Shown: piece after piece, positions 18,140-27,731 of the stretch
Layout: every line of letters begins with the position of its first letter
Position numbering within the stretch: the stretch's first letter is position 1
Assembly: GCF_003932715.1 (NCBI RefSeq)
Contig: NZ_CP020700.1
Span: 1,254,001 to 1,318,000, forward strand
Length of the DNA stretch: 64,000 nt
Origin: Streptomyces tsukubensis
Lineage (GTDB): Bacteria; Actinomycetota; Actinomycetes; Streptomycetales; Streptomycetaceae
Direction: 5' to 3'
Notes under the pieces: model-generated
The model's input: only the letters and a program-made list of their open reading frames with translations
Databases searched by the model: none
Told to the model about the DNA's origin: nothing
Translations under genes and position numbers: made by a program

Positions 18140-19248
18140 CGGCGCCTGCCCGAGGAACGGCCCCGGCCGCGGCCCCGCTGCTCGACGACACCGGCCGGTC
18201 CGGCGGCAGCGACCGCCGCCTCACCCGGGACCGTGTCCTGCGGGTCACCGTCCTGCTCGGTCTGGTCGCCGTCCGCCTGCTCGCCCTTGGCCCGCTTGGC
18301 GAGGACCCGCTTGCGCAGGGCCTTCATCTGCGGGTCGTACTCCTTGAAGTCCGCAACCAGGGGGGTCGCGATGAAGATCGACGAGTACGCGCCGGCCGCG
18401 AGGCCGACGAAGAGGGAGAGCGAGATGTCGTTGAGCATGCCCGCGCCGAGGAAGCCGCCGCCGATGAAGAGCAGACCGGCGACCGGGAGCAGGGCGACGA
18501 TGGTGGTGTTGATGGAGCGGACCAGGGTGCCGTTGAGGCTCCGGTTGGCCATCTCGCTGTAGGTGAAGCGGGTCTGCTTGGTGATGTCCTTCGACCCCTC
18601 CTTGAGACCGTCGAAGACGACGACGGTGTCGTAGAGGGAGTAGCCGAGGATGGTGAGCAGACCGATCACCGTACCCGGGGTGACCTCGAAGCCGACGAGC
18701 GCATAGACGCCGACGGTGATGGTGAGGTCGTGGATCAGGGCGATCAGTGCCGCCAGCGCCATTCTCCATTCGAAGGCGATGGCCAGATAGATCACCACCA
18801 GGACCATGAAGATCGCCAGACCGGTCCAGGCCTTGTTGGCGATCTGCTTGCCCCAGCTCGGACCGACCAGTTCGGCGCCGATCTTGTCGATGTCCATCTT
18901 CATATCGCGGGCCAGGTCGCTCTTGACCTGCGCGGCCTGGCTGGTGTTCAGCTCCGCGACCTGGATACGCATGGTGCCGTTGCCCAGCTTCTGGACGATG
19001 GCGGGGTGGCCGGAGGCCTCTTCCGCGTACTCCCGGGCGTCGGTGACGGACACCTTGGTGCTCGGGGTGGTGAAGACGGCACCACCCTTGAACTCGATGC
19101 CCATGTTCAGACCCCGGATCGCGACACCGGCGATGGCCGCGATGGTGATCAGGATCGAAACGGCGTACCAGAACTTGCGGTGGCGGACGAAGTCATAACC
19201 GATCTCGCCGCGGTAGAGCCTGGCGCCGATGGTGCCGAGACGCGACAT
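18136..19248 (-). CDS. secF: Protein translocase subunit SecF
   Basis: Inner-membrane partner of SecD that uses the proton motive force to help protein export (370 aa). The first membrane helix (FWYAVSILITIAAIAGVAI) is followed by an extracellular P4-like domain (FKGGAVFTTPSTKVSVTDAR) and five clustered helices including GLLTILGYSLYDTVVVFD. The ATG at 19248 is 2 nt after the secD stop, with GGAGG inside the end of secD. The last 60 residues are a charged, Gly/Arg-rich tail. Confidence 0.96.
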   Translation of the reverse strand: MSRLGTIGARLYRGEIGYDFVRHRKFWYAVSILITIAAIAGVAIRGLNMGIEFKGGAVFTTPSTKVSVTDAREYAEEASGHPAIVQKLGNGTMRIQVAELNTSQAAQVKSDLARDMKMDIDKIGAELVGPSWGKQIANKAWTGLAIFMVLVVIYLAIAFEWRMALAALIALIHDLTITVGVYALVGFEVTPGTVIGLLTILGYSLYDTVVVFDGLKEGSKDITKQTRFTYSEMANRSLNGTLVRSINTTIVALLPVAGLLFIGGGFLGAGMLNDISLSLFVGLAAGAYSSIFIATPLVADFKEYDPQMKALRKRVLAKRAKGEQADGDQTEQDGDPQDTVPGEAAVAAAGPAGVVEQRGRGRGRSSGRRR

Positions 19249-19250
19249 GC

Positions 19251-21047
19251 TCACGCCTCCTTCGGTTCGGTGGGGGCGGTGGTACGGCGGGAGCGGCGCA
19301 GCGGGGGCTTGGCGCCGAGGCGGGCCGGGTCGAGCCCGGACCACGGGTGGCCGTTGCCGAAGAACTTGGTCCGCGCCAGCAGCGTCATCAGCGGCTTGGT
19401 GAAGAAGAAGACCACGACGACGTCGAGCAGAGTGGTCAGGCCCAGGGTGAAGGCGAAGCCCTGCACCTTTCCGACCGTGACGGCGAAGAGCACCGCGGCG
19501 GCCAGGAAGGACACGAAGTCCGAGACCAGGATGGTGCGCCGGGCACGCGGCCAGGCCCGCTCGACCGCGGGGCGCAGCGTGCGGCCCTCGCGGATCTCGT
19601 CCCTTATCCGTTCGAAGTAGACGATGAACGAGTCGGCGGTAATACCGATGGCGACGATGGCGCCACAGACGGCCGGCAGGTTCAGCGCGAAGCCGATACC
19701 GGGGCCGAGCAGGGACATCAGGGAGTAGGTCAGGACCGCGGAGGCCAGCAGGCTGAGGATCGCGACGATCGACAGACCGCGGTAGTAGACCACCAGGTAG
19801 ATGATGACCAGCGCCAGGCCAATGGCGCCCGCGATCAGACCGGCCCGCAGCTGCTCGCCACCGAGGGCGGCGCTGACGGTGTCGACGCTCTGCTCCTCGA
19901 AGCTCAGCGGCAGGGCACCGTAGGACAGGATGTTGCCCAGGCTCTGGGCGGAATCCCGGTCGAAGCTGCCGGAGATCTCGGCGTTGGCGCTGAGGGTCTG
20001 CTGCACGCTCGGGGCCGACATCACTTCACCGTCGAGCACGATGGCGAACTGGTTCAGCGGCGCTTGCTGCTGGGACAGCTTGGAGGTGATCTTCTCGAAC
20101 TTCTTCGAGCCGGACTTCGTGAAGTCCATGGTGACGATCCACATACCGCGCTGCTGGTCGAGCTGGCCCTTGGCCTCGTCGACGTCCTTGCCGTCCACCT
20201 CGGCCGGGCCGAGGATGTACTTCTCCCACTGGTCCGCGCTGTTCTTGCCGCAGGCCACGATCGTGTCCTCGGGCTTGACGTTCTCGTTGAGCGCGCTGCG
20301 CTCCTCGGGCTTGGTGCAGTTCAGCGCGGTGAACCGCTGCTCCAGATCCGAGGCCGCCGGGGTGCTGGGGGCCGGGGTCTTCGCCGCGGCTTCCTTGTCG
20401 GCGGGCTTGTCCGCGGGCTTGTCTGCGGGCTTGTCTGCGGAGTCGGCCGCCGGGGAGCCGGACGTACCGGGCGACGGCGCCTTCAGACCCTCGGTGACGG
20501 CCCGGCCCTGCGCGGTGGCATCGGGGCTGGCCTTCGGAGGCGGGCTCGCCTTGCCGTCGCCCTTCCCCTTGTCCGCGGTCCCGGTGGAGGCCGAGGAGCT
20601 GGGCGAGGGTGCGGGGGTCTCCTGCTTGACCGGTCCGCCCGCAGCAACGTTCAGCACCGGCCGGAAGTAGAGCTGAGCGGTCGTACCGACCTGCTTGCGC
20701 GCCTCTTCCGAGTTCGTCCCCTTGGGGATGTTCACGACGATGTTGGACGAGCCCTGGGTCTGGACCTCGGCCTCGGAGACACCGAGACCGTTGACACGGC
20801 GCTCGATGATGCCGACCGCCGTGTTCATGTTGGTCTCGTTGACCGCGTTTTCCTTGCCGGGCTCGGCCTTGGCCTTCAGCGTGATCGTCGTACCGCCGGC
20901 CAGGTCGATGCCCAGCCGTGGGCTGGTGTCACCGGACAAGAACATGCCGCCGGTCAGCGCGGCCATGACGATCAGGATGAACGCCAGGGTGCGTCCTGGC
21001 TTCCCCTGAGCCCCCGTGGGCCTTCGGCCCCTCTTCGGTGCTGCCAC
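19251..21047 (-). CDS. secD: Protein translocase subunit SecD
   Basis: Export accessory protein of 598 aa, with the first helix at about 21-38, the conserved GIDLAGGTTITL after it, the P1 periplasmic-type domain, and a C-terminal five-helix RND-like domain (GITADSFIVYFERIRDE, LLDVVVVFFFTKPL). Residues of about 137-233 are an inserted low-complexity stretch rich in Ala, Pro, Lys and Asp, including four DKPA-type repeats (205-219); the surrounding domain looks intact. The start is GTG at 21047. Confidence 0.95.
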   Translation of the reverse strand: MAAPKRGRRPTGAQGKPGRTLAFILIVMAALTGGMFLSGDTSPRLGIDLAGGTTITLKAKAEPGKENAVNETNMNTAVGIIERRVNGLGVSEAEVQTQGSSNIVVNIPKGTNSEEARKQVGTTAQLYFRPVLNVAAGGPVKQETPAPSPSSSASTGTADKGKGDGKASPPPKASPDATAQGRAVTEGLKAPSPGTSGSPAADSADKPADKPADKPADKEAAAKTPAPSTPAASDLEQRFTALNCTKPEERSALNENVKPEDTIVACGKNSADQWEKYILGPAEVDGKDVDEAKGQLDQQRGMWIVTMDFTKSGSKKFEKITSKLSQQQAPLNQFAIVLDGEVMSAPSVQQTLSANAEISGSFDRDSAQSLGNILSYGALPLSFEEQSVDTVSAALGGEQLRAGLIAGAIGLALVIIYLVVYYRGLSIVAILSLLASAVLTYSLMSLLGPGIGFALNLPAVCGAIVAIGITADSFIVYFERIRDEIREGRTLRPAVERAWPRARRTILVSDFVSFLAAAVLFAVTVGKVQGFAFTLGLTTLLDVVVVFFFTKPLMTLLARTKFFGNGHPWSGLDPARLGAKPPLRRSRRTTAPTEPKEA

Positions 21048-21148
21048 CTTCTCGATTCTCCCTGTCCAACCGTCCCGCGCCGGGTGTGCGACGGGGCGGC
21101 CACGAAGTGTTGTGGGGCCCAGCCCCCCGCAGAAGTCAACACGGTCAC

Positions 21149-21183
21149 GGGACCGCCGGGCACCCCTTGTGCCCGGCGGTCCC
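21149..21183 (-). terminator. Intercistronic hairpin between yajC and secD
   Basis: Perfect 15-bp inverted repeat (arms 21149-21163 and 21169-21183, 5-nt loop), extendable by four pairs beyond one bulge. It lies 9 bp after the yajC stop and about 100 bp before the secD start; it may be a partial terminator or a stability element. Confidence 0.75.
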
Positions 21184-21191
21184 GGTGATGG

Positions 21192-21686
21192 CTACTTCTC
21201 GCCGTTCGCCTTGCCGTCCTTGGACGGTGCGGCGTCCTCCGGAGCGGCTTCGGCGGCGGTGTCCGCTTCGGCGTCCTTGCCGGCCTCCGGCTTCTTGCCG
21301 AGGTCGATCTTGGCGTCCCCGGCGGGCTCGTCGGCCTCGGTCAGCGACGAGGCGTCGTCCGGCACGGCCGGCAGCTCCTCGTCGGCCGCGGCCGCTTCGG
21401 GGTCGTCGCCGTGGACGATGTGGTTGTACTCCTCGTCCGAGAGGACCGCGCCGATGGCGTTCTTCGCATAGACGGCGTAGATGCCGGGGGCGACCTCAAG
21501 GAGCACGGTTTCGTCGTGGAGCTCCTTGACGGTGGCGTACATGCCCCCGATCGTGCGGACCCCGGTGCCGGGCTGCATGGAGTCGCGCATCTCCGCCGCC
21601 TGCTGCTGCTTCTTCTTGGCGGAGCGGGTCATCAGGAACATGGCCCCGATGAGCACGACGAAGGGGAGGAAGGTCAGGAGACTCAC
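21192..21686 (-). CDS. yajC: Preprotein translocase subunit YajC
   Basis: SecDF-associated small membrane protein (164 aa). A single N-terminal helix (LLTFLPFVVLIGAMFLMT) is followed by a short SH3-like domain (PGTGVRTIGGMYATVKEL) and a long acidic Ala/Glu/Asp-rich tail that is longer than in most bacteria. GTG at 21686. It heads the yajC-secD-secF-apt group. Confidence 0.93.
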   Translation of the reverse strand: MSLLTFLPFVVLIGAMFLMTRSAKKKQQQAAEMRDSMQPGTGVRTIGGMYATVKELHDETVLLEVAPGIYAVYAKNAIGAVLSDEEYNHIVHGDDPEAAAADEELPAVPDDASSLTEADEPAGDAKIDLGKKPEAGKDAEADTAAEAAPEDAAPSKDGKANGEK

Positions 21687-21854
21687 GGGAAGAAACTTCC
21701 TTCACACGACCGCGTGGATTGTGGCGGCCTATCTACGGGGGGTGGGCGCGCCGACCTGAGAAGGGCGGCATCGGCGGAGTCTAGGCGAGTCCGCATGGAT
21801 GGAACAACGCCCAGCATCCCACCGTAGTTCCTGGCAGGGACAGTATCCGCGCCG

Positions 21855-23030
21855 TCACGCCCCGAACAGGCCCTGTTGTCCGCTTGCGCCCGGGACCTGC
21901 GCGGGCGGGGTGAGACCGAGGTGCGCCCAGGCGGCGGGCGTCGCGATCCGGCCCCTGGGGGTGCGCGCCAGCAGTCCCTCACGGACGAGGAAGGGCTCGG
22001 CGACCTCCTCGACGGTCTCGCGCTCCTCCCCCACCGCCACGGCCAGGGTCGACAGGCCCACCGGTCCGCCGCCGAACAGTTTCAGCAGGGCCTTCAGTAC
22101 GGCCCGGTCCAGCCGGTCGAGTCCGCGGCTGTCGACCTCGTACACCCCGAGGGCGACGGCCGCCACCTCGCGGTTGATCACGCCGTCGGCCTTGACCTGG
22201 GCATAGTCGCGGACCCGGCGCAGCAGCCGGTTGGCGATCCGGGGCGTGCCGCGGGAGCGTCCGGCGATCTCGGCGGCGCCCGCGGTGTCGATCTCCACGT
22301 CGAGTAGTTGCGCCGAACGGTGGATGACCCGCTCCAGCTCCGCGGGCTCGTAGAACTCCATATGCGCGGTGAAGCCGAAGCGGTCCCGCAGCGGGGGCGG
22401 CAGCAGTCCGGCCCTGGTGGTGGCGCCGACCAGGGTGAACGGGGGCAGCTCCAGCGGGATGGCGGTGGCGCCCGGGCCCTTGCCGACGATCACGTCGACC
22501 CGGAAGTCCTCCATCGCCATGTAGAGCATTTCCTCGGCGGGGCGGGACATCCGGTGGATCTCGTCGAGGAAGAGGACCTCGCCCTCCTGGAGGGAGGACA
22601 GTATCGCCGCGAGATCACCCGCGTGCTGGATGGCGGGGCCGGAGGTGATCCGGATCGGGGCCTGCATCTCCGTGGCGATGATCATGGAGAGGGTGGTCTT
22701 GCCGAGGCCGGGGGCGCCCGACAGCAGTACGTGGTCGGCCGTGGCGCCCCGGGCGAGGGCGGCCTTCAGCACCAGGTCGAGCTGCTCCCGTACCCGCTCC
22801 TGGCCGACGAACTCGGCCAGTGACTTCGGGCGCAGGGCCGCCTCGACGGCCTGGTCCTCGCCGTCGGCGGCCGCGGCGACCAGCCGGTCGCCCGCCGGGT
22901 CCGGGCCGTCCACGGGCGCGCCGTGGTCCCCGTACTCTCCGGACTCCCCGTGCTGCCCGTGCTCTCCGGGCTTCTGGTGGCCCCCGGCGGACCGGTCGCC
23001 GTCGTCGGAGGTGGTGTCGTACCGGTTCAC
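21855..23030 (-). CDS. ruvB: Holliday junction branch-migration ATPase RuvB
   Basis: Hexameric AAA+ motor driving branch migration with RuvA (391 aa). Walker A GAPGLGKT is at 105-112, Walker [10 protein letters not shown] follows, and the arginine-finger region [15 protein letters not shown] and the C-terminal winged helix are intact. The first 55 residues, rich in His, Gly, Asp and Glu, extend beyond the usual N-terminus. The start is GTG at 23030 with only a weak ribosome site. Third gene of the ruvC-ruvA-ruvB operon, 85 bp after ruvA. Confidence 0.95.
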   Translation of the reverse strand: MNRYDTTSDDGDRSAGGHQKPGEHGQHGESGEYGDHGAPVDGPDPAGDRLVAAAADGEDQAVEAALRPKSLAEFVGQERVREQLDLVLKAALARGATADHVLLSGAPGLGKTTLSMIIATEMQAPIRITSGPAIQHAGDLAAILSSLQEGEVLFLDEIHRMSRPAEEMLYMAMEDFRVDVIVGKGPGATAIPLELPPFTLVGATTRAGLLPPPLRDRFGFTAHMEFYEPAELERVIHRSAQLLDVEIDTAGAAEIAGRSRGTPRIANRLLRRVRDYAQVKADGVINREVAAVALGVYEVDSRGLDRLDRAVLKALLKLFGGGPVGLSTLAVAVGEERETVEEVAEPFLVREGLLARTPRGRIATPAAWAHLGLTPPAQVPGASGQQGLFGA

Positions 23031-23115
23031 TGCGCCTGTGCCTCGTGTCGTCGGGCGGCCGGGGCCGCGGTGGGTCGGATGCGCCCCGGCCGGGCCGGGG
23101 CCCGCCGGGCGGGGG

Positions 23116-23730
23116 TCATCGGGTCCGGTTGAGCGTCCGGAGCGCCGCCTTCAGCAGCGGGCCCACCGCGGGGGTGCCGCCCTCGGCCTCGGCCTGCGGG
23201 GCGACGGCCGCGACCGCCTCGTCGGCCTCCCGCGCCGCATAGCCCAGGCCGATGAGGGCCGTCTGCAGCTGGTCGCGCCAGGGCGGGGGCACCGCCGCTC
23301 CCCCGCCGCGGGCGGCGGGCGCGCCGACCGGGGCGCCGAGCCGGTCCTTCAGCTCCAGCAGCAGCTTCTGGGCGCCCCGCTTGCCGATCCCCGGGACCGC
23401 GATCAGCGCCTTCTCGTCGCCCGTGGCGACGGCGACGCGCAGGGCGTCGGGCGAGTGGACGGCGAGCATGGCCTGGGCGAGGCGGGGGCCGACCCCGCTC
23501 GCGGTCTGGAGCAGCTCGAACACCTGGCGTTCGTCCTCGTCCGCGAAGCCGTACAGCGTCAGGGAGTCCTCGCGGACGACGAGGGAGGTGGCGAGGGCCG
23601 CCTCCTCGCCGACGCGGAGGCGGGCGAGGGTGTCCGGCGTGCACTGGACGGCCATGCCGACGCCGCCGACCTCGATCACCGCGGTCGTGGGGGCGAGCGC
23701 GGCGACCTGGCCACGGACGGAGGCGATCAT
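23116..23730 (-). CDS. ruvA: Holliday junction branch-migration protein RuvA
   Basis: Binds the four-way junction and loads RuvB (204 aa). The OB-fold domain is at 1-62, helix-hairpin-helix motifs at about 70-125 ([36 protein letters not shown]), and the C-terminal RuvB-contact domain at 150-204, joined by a Gly/Ala/Pro linker. The ATG at 23730 overlaps the ruvC stop (ATGA). Confidence 0.96.
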   Translation of the reverse strand: MIASVRGQVAALAPTTAVIEVGGVGMAVQCTPDTLARLRVGEEAALATSLVVREDSLTLYGFADEDERQVFELLQTASGVGPRLAQAMLAVHSPDALRVAVATGDEKALIAVPGIGKRGAQKLLLELKDRLGAPVGAPAARGGGAAVPPPWRDQLQTALIGLGYAAREADEAVAAVAPQAEAEGGTPAVGPLLKAALRTLNRTR

Positions 23731-24278
23731 GCGGTACGGCCTTTCGGGGGCTGGGCGGAGGGGGCGGCGCGGTGCCGGGCGACGGCCTCCTGGAGGCGGT
23801 TCTGGGCGGGGCTGCGCCAGATATGGCAGATGGCGAGCGCCAGGGCGTCCGCGGCATCGGCCGGCTTGGGCGGGGCGGCGAGCCGCAGCAGCCGGGTCAC
23901 CATGGCGCCGACCTGGTCCTTGTCGGCCCGGCCCGAGCCGGTGATCGCGGCCTTGACCTCGCTGGGCGTGTGCAGCACGACGGGGATGCCGCGGCGGGAC
24001 GCGCAGAGCATGGCGACCGCGCTGGCCTGGGCGGTGCCCATCACCGTACGGACGTTGTGCTGGCTGAAGACCCGTTCGACGGCGACCCGTTCGGGGCGGT
24101 GCTCGTCGAGCCAGGCCTCGATGCCCTGCTCGATGGCGACGAGCCGGTCCCCGAGGTCGGCGTCGGGCGGGGTCCGGACGACGCCGACGCCGACCATGGT
24201 CAGCGGCCGGCCGGCGATTCCGTCCACCACGCCCACACCGCACCGGGTCAGCCCCGGGTCGACCCCCAGCACGCGCAC
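23727..24278 (-). CDS. ruvC: Holliday junction resolvase RuvC
   Basis: Endonuclease that resolves Holliday junctions (183 aa). Catalytic acids lie in [23 protein letters not shown] and the C-terminal [15 protein letters not shown]. The GTG at 24278 follows GAAGGAGG at a good distance. Longer starts (24299, 24332) are unlikely because the damage promoter's boxes occupy 24310-24332. First gene of ruvCAB. Confidence 0.95.
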   Translation of the reverse strand: MRVLGVDPGLTRCGVGVVDGIAGRPLTMVGVGVVRTPPDADLGDRLVAIEQGIEAWLDEHRPERVAVERVFSQHNVRTVMGTAQASAVAMLCASRRGIPVVLHTPSEVKAAITGSGRADKDQVGAMVTRLLRLAAPPKPADAADALALAICHIWRSPAQNRLQEAVARHRAAPSAQPPKGRTA

Positions 24279-24309
24279 GCCGCCCCCTCCTTCGGTCATC
24301 TGTTTGTGC

Positions 24310-24332
24310 AGGCTATCGGGCGGCACCGACAT
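24310..24332 (-). promoter_or_regulatory. RecA-NDp / PafBC-type DNA-damage promoter of ruvCAB
   Basis: Minus strand ATGTCGGTG (24332-24324), 8 nt, TAGCCT (24315-24310), fitting TGTCRGTG-N8-TAnnnT. Predicted transcription start near 24303 gives a leader of about 25 nt that contains the ruvC ribosome site. Confidence 0.78.
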
Positions 24333-24341
24333 CGGACGCGA

Positions 24342-24386
24342 ACAAGGGCGGGCCGGAGGGTGTTTCTCCCTCCGGCCCGCCCTTGT
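24342..24386 (-). terminator. Terminator of the yebC transcript
   Basis: Perfect 19-bp inverted repeat (arms 24342-24360 and 24368-24386, 7-nt loop), 10 bp past the yebC stop codon. It isolates ruvCAB from yebC. Confidence 0.88.
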
Positions 24387-24396
24387 CAGCGGCGGA

Positions 24397-25149
24397 TCAG
24401 ATGTCGACCTTCGCCATGACCTCGTCGGAGACGTCGAAGTTGGCGAAGACGTTCTGCACGTCGTCGCTGTCCTCCAGGGCGTCGATCAGCTTGAAGATCT
24501 TCCGCGCGCCCTCCTCGTCCAGTTCGACCTGCATGGTCGGGACGAAGTTGGCCTCGGCGGAGTCGTAGTCGATGCCCTGCTCCTGGAGGGCGGTGCGGAC
24601 CGCGACCAGGTCGGTGGCCTCGCTGAGCACCTCGAAGGACTCACCGAGGTCGTTGACCTCCTCGGCGCCCGCGTCCAGCACGGCACCCAGCACATCGTCC
24701 TCGGTCAGCTCGCCCTTGGGGACGATCACGACGCCCTTGCGGTGGAAGAGGTACGAGACGGAGCCCGGGTCGGCCATGGAGCCGCCGTTGCGGGTCATGG
24801 CGACACGCACGTCCGAGGCGGCACGGTTGCGGTTGTCGGTGAGGCACTCGATGAGCACCGCGACACCGTTGGGGCCGTAGCCCTCGTACATGATCGTCTC
24901 GTAGTCCGCGCCGCCCGCTTCGAGACCGGCGCCGCGCTTGAGAGCGGAGTCGATGTTCTTGTTGGGCACCGACTGCTTCTTCGCCTTCTGGATGGCGTCG
25001 AAGAGGGTCGGGTTGCCCTCCACATCGGCGCCGCCCATCCGGGCCGCGACCTCGATGTTCTTGATGAGCTTCGCGAAGAGTTTGCCGCGCTTGGCGTCGA
25101 TCACGGCCTTCTTGTGCTTCGTCGTAGCCCATTTAGAGTGGCCGGACAT
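24397..25149 (-). CDS. YebC/PmpR (TACO1) family protein
   Basis: A 250-aa protein of the three-domain YebC family, recently linked to relief of ribosome stalling at proline stretches and earlier called a transcriptional regulator. The N-terminus [23 protein letters not shown] is nearly invariant, as are [18 protein letters not shown] and [22 protein letters not shown] at 25149. Next to ruvC as in most bacteria. Confidence 0.95.
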   Translation of the reverse strand: MSGHSKWATTKHKKAVIDAKRGKLFAKLIKNIEVAARMGGADVEGNPTLFDAIQKAKKQSVPNKNIDSALKRGAGLEAGGADYETIMYEGYGPNGVAVLIECLTDNRNRAASDVRVAMTRNGGSMADPGSVSYLFHRKGVVIVPKGELTEDDVLGAVLDAGAEEVNDLGESFEVLSEATDLVAVRTALQEQGIDYDSAEANFVPTMQVELDEEGARKIFKLIDALEDSDDVQNVFANFDVSDEVMAKVDI

Positions 25150-25224
25150 CTGCCTGTCTCCTTCGCGTAACCCGTTGCTGCTGCTGTGCTGCTGTGCGCA
25201 GGCTGCGATCCTACCGGGATCCCT

Positions 25225-25812
25225 TCACCCGGCCGCGCGCACCATCTCCGTGAACAGCGCATGGACCCGGTGATCGCCGGTCAGCTCGGGGTGGAACGAG
25301 GTCGCGAGCGCACGGCCCTGGCGTACGGCGACGATATGGCCGCCGTGTTCGGCGAGGACCTCGACCTCCGCGCCCACGGACTCGACCCAGGGGGCGCGGA
25401 TGAAGACGCCTTCCACGGGGCCGTCGATGCCGGTGACGTCCACCGCGGCCTCGAAGGACTCGTTCTGCCGGCCGAAGGCGTTCCGGCGGACGATCATGTC
25501 GATGCCGCCGATCGTCTCCTGGCCCGAGCGGGGGTCGAGGATCTTGTCGGCCAGCATGATCAGCCCGGCGCAGGTGCCGTAGACCGGCATTCCGGCGCGG
25601 ACCCGCTCGCGCAGCGGCTCCAGTACGCCGAAGACGGTCGCCAGCTTGGACATGGTGGTGGACTCGCCGCCGGGGATCACCAGGGCGTCGACCTCGGCCA
25701 GTTCCTCGGGCCGCCGTACGGGCCTGGCCACGGCGTCCGCCGCGGCCAGGGCGATCAGATGCTCCCGTACATCGCCCTGGAGGGCGAGGACACCGATCAG
25801 CGGAGTGCTCAC
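25225..25812 (-). CDS. pdxT: Pyridoxal 5'-phosphate synthase glutaminase subunit PdxT
   Basis: Releases ammonia from glutamine for PdxS (195 aa). The class I glutaminase triad is visible: Cys in [10 protein letters not shown], and His and Glu in SFHPELTGD; the N-terminal GVLALQGDV and VIPGGEST are also typical. GTG at 25812 shares one base with the pdxS stop. Confidence 0.97.
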   Translation of the reverse strand: MSTPLIGVLALQGDVREHLIALAAADAVARPVRRPEELAEVDALVIPGGESTTMSKLATVFGVLEPLRERVRAGMPVYGTCAGLIMLADKILDPRSGQETIGGIDMIVRRNAFGRQNESFEAAVDVTGIDGPVEGVFIRAPWVESVGAEVEVLAEHGGHIVAVRQGRALATSFHPELTGDHRVHALFTEMVRAAG

Positions 25813-26732
25813 TACCAGCCCCGGTTGGCGTAGCGCTCGGCCTCGGGCAGGGTGTCGCAGTTGATGCCGACCATGGCCTCGCCCAGGTTGCGGGAGGCAT
25901 CCGCGATGATCTTCGGGTCGTCGTAGAAGGTGGTGGCCTTCACGATGGCGGCGGCGCGCTTGGCCGGGTCGCCCGACTTGAAGATGCCGGAGCCGACGAA
26001 GACGCCCTCGGCGCCGAGCTGGCGCATCAGCGCGGCGTCGGCGGGGGTGGCGACACCACCGGCGGAGAAGAGGACGACGGGCAGCTTGCCCAGCTCGGCG
26101 GCCTCCTTCACCAGCTCGTACGGGGCGCGAAGCTCCTTCGCCGCGGCGTACAGCTCGTTGTTGTCGTAGCCGCGGAGCCGGGCGATCTCGTTCTTGATCT
26201 GGCGGAGGTGGCGGACGGCCTCGACGACGTTGCCGGTGCCGGCCTCGCCCTTGGAGCGGATCATCGCGGCGCCCTCGGCGATCCGGCGCAGCGCCTCACC
26301 CAGGTTGGTGGCGCCGCAGACGAACGGCGTGGTGAAGGCCCACTTGTCGGAGTGGTTGACCTCGTCGGCGGGGGTCAGCACCTCCGACTCGTCGATGTAG
26401 TCGACCCCGAGGGACTGGAGGACCTGCGCCTCGACGAAGTGTCCGATGCGGGACTTCGCCATCACCGGGATGGAGACCGCTTCGATGATCTCTTCGATCA
26501 TGTTGGGGTCGGACATCCGGGCGACTCCGCCGTCCTTGCGGATATCGGCGGGGACCCGCTCCAGGGCCATGACGGCGACGGCGCCCGCGTCTTCGGCGAT
26601 CTTCGCCTGCTCGGCGTTGACCACGTCCATGATGACGCCGCCCTTGAGCTGCTCGGCCATACCGCGCTTCACGCGGGCGGTGCCGGTCGCGGGGGCGTCG
26701 GACTGCGGGGTGCTGGAGAGCGTGCTGGACAC
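25812..26732 (-). CDS. pdxS: Pyridoxal 5'-phosphate synthase subunit PdxS
   Basis: Builds PLP from ribose 5-phosphate, glyceraldehyde 3-phosphate and ammonia (306 aa). The TIM-barrel signature residues are in [14 protein letters not shown] [14 protein letters not shown], in [14 protein letters not shown] with the catalytic Lys, and in [13 protein letters not shown]. The GTG at 26732 gives the usual N-terminus with a short Ser/Thr/Ala-rich extension. Upstream in-frame sequence to 26825 shows no homology. Confidence 0.97.
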   Translation of the reverse strand: MSSTLSSTPQSDAPATGTARVKRGMAEQLKGGVIMDVVNAEQAKIAEDAGAVAVMALERVPADIRKDGGVARMSDPNMIEEIIEAVSIPVMAKSRIGHFVEAQVLQSLGVDYIDESEVLTPADEVNHSDKWAFTTPFVCGATNLGEALRRIAEGAAMIRSKGEAGTGNVVEAVRHLRQIKNEIARLRGYDNNELYAAAKELRAPYELVKEAAELGKLPVVLFSAGGVATPADAALMRQLGAEGVFVGSGIFKSGDPAKRAAAIVKATTFYDDPKIIADASRNLGEAMVGINCDTLPEAERYANRGW

Positions 26733-26895
26733 GGAGACCTCACTCGATGACGGATTGCTGCAATGGGCGCGAACCGCGGGACGGTCGCGACAACGATGGA
26801 ACAACCCGGGATCAGGCCACGACAAGGGCCAATGAGGAGCCGGTGGATCGTTTTAGCTGGTCAGCCGGGCGGGCAGCCGCCGGGGCCGGAGTACG

Positions 26896-27441
26896 TCAGC
26901 TGCCGGGCCGGTCGGCGAGCGCGGTCGGCGGTGCGTCGTCCATCTCGAAGGCGAGCGGGAACGGGGCGTGCCCGGCGAGCCGGAACCAGCGCACCTTGCG
27001 GTGGCGGCGCAGGGCGCGGGCGGCGCGTACGGCGTCGTTGTGGAAGCGCCGGGCCATGGGCACCCGGCGTACCGCATGCGCCAGTTCGTCGGCGGCCTCC
27101 TCCCCGCCGGGGACCTCGCGCACGGCTTCCATCTGCGCAGGCTCCTCGAACACCGCCCGCAGCGCGGCGCTCAGTTCGCTCTCCGCGACCTCGCGCTGGT
27201 CCTCCTCGGCCTGCCGGGCGGCGTGGGCGGCCTCGTACAGCACGATCGACGCGGCGGGGTCCAGCACTCCGGAGGTGGCCAGTTCCTGGGTCACGGAGGC
27301 CCGGCGCAGCAGTTGTGCGTCGAGTGCGGCGCGGGCGGCGTCGATCCGGGTGTGGAGCCGGTCGAGCCGGCCGGCGGTCCAGCTCAGATAGAGCCCGACC
27401 AGGACGAGCGCGACAAGGATCCAGATGAGTGTTGCGGTCAC
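26896..27441 (-). CDS. Membrane-anchored protein, LemA-like
   Basis: A 181-aa protein with an N-terminal membrane helix (LIWILVALVLVGLYLSW, 5-21) and a long helical domain (RLDRLHTRIDAARAALDAQL) that recalls LemA-family proteins in layout and in the DAQLLRRASVTQELA pattern. GTG at 27441. Conserved upstream of pdxS in Streptomyces as far as I recall; no function is established. About 290 bp between it and the PimA-like gene hold nothing I can support. Confidence 0.75.
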   Translation of the reverse strand: MTATLIWILVALVLVGLYLSWTAGRLDRLHTRIDAARAALDAQLLRRASVTQELATSGVLDPAASIVLYEAAHAARQAEEDQREVAESELSAALRAVFEEPAQMEAVREVPGGEEAADELAHAVRRVPMARRFHNDAVRAARALRRHRKVRWFRLAGHAPFPLAFEMDDAPPTALADRPGS

Positions 27442-27731
27442 GCTGCGCTAGCGTAGCGGGCCGGTGCGCTCCCCCCGGGGGCTGCCCCGCCGGGGCCCCG
27501 GGGCCCGGCGCCCGCGCCGCCACGGACGTTCGCGTGCCCCGCCCCGCCGGGCGGGCCGGACCCTGGATCCGTGCGCCCCGGGTGGACCGTGCGCGCGGCC
27601 GGAAGGCCTTGGGACGTCGCCCGGTGCGGCCGGGCCGCCCGGCATTCGCGGACGGGCCGGTGCAGGTTCCGTCTGCGGGCCCGGCGCCGTCCGGTTGTCA
27701 CCGTCGTCCCGGCGGGACCCGGCGTCGGGTC

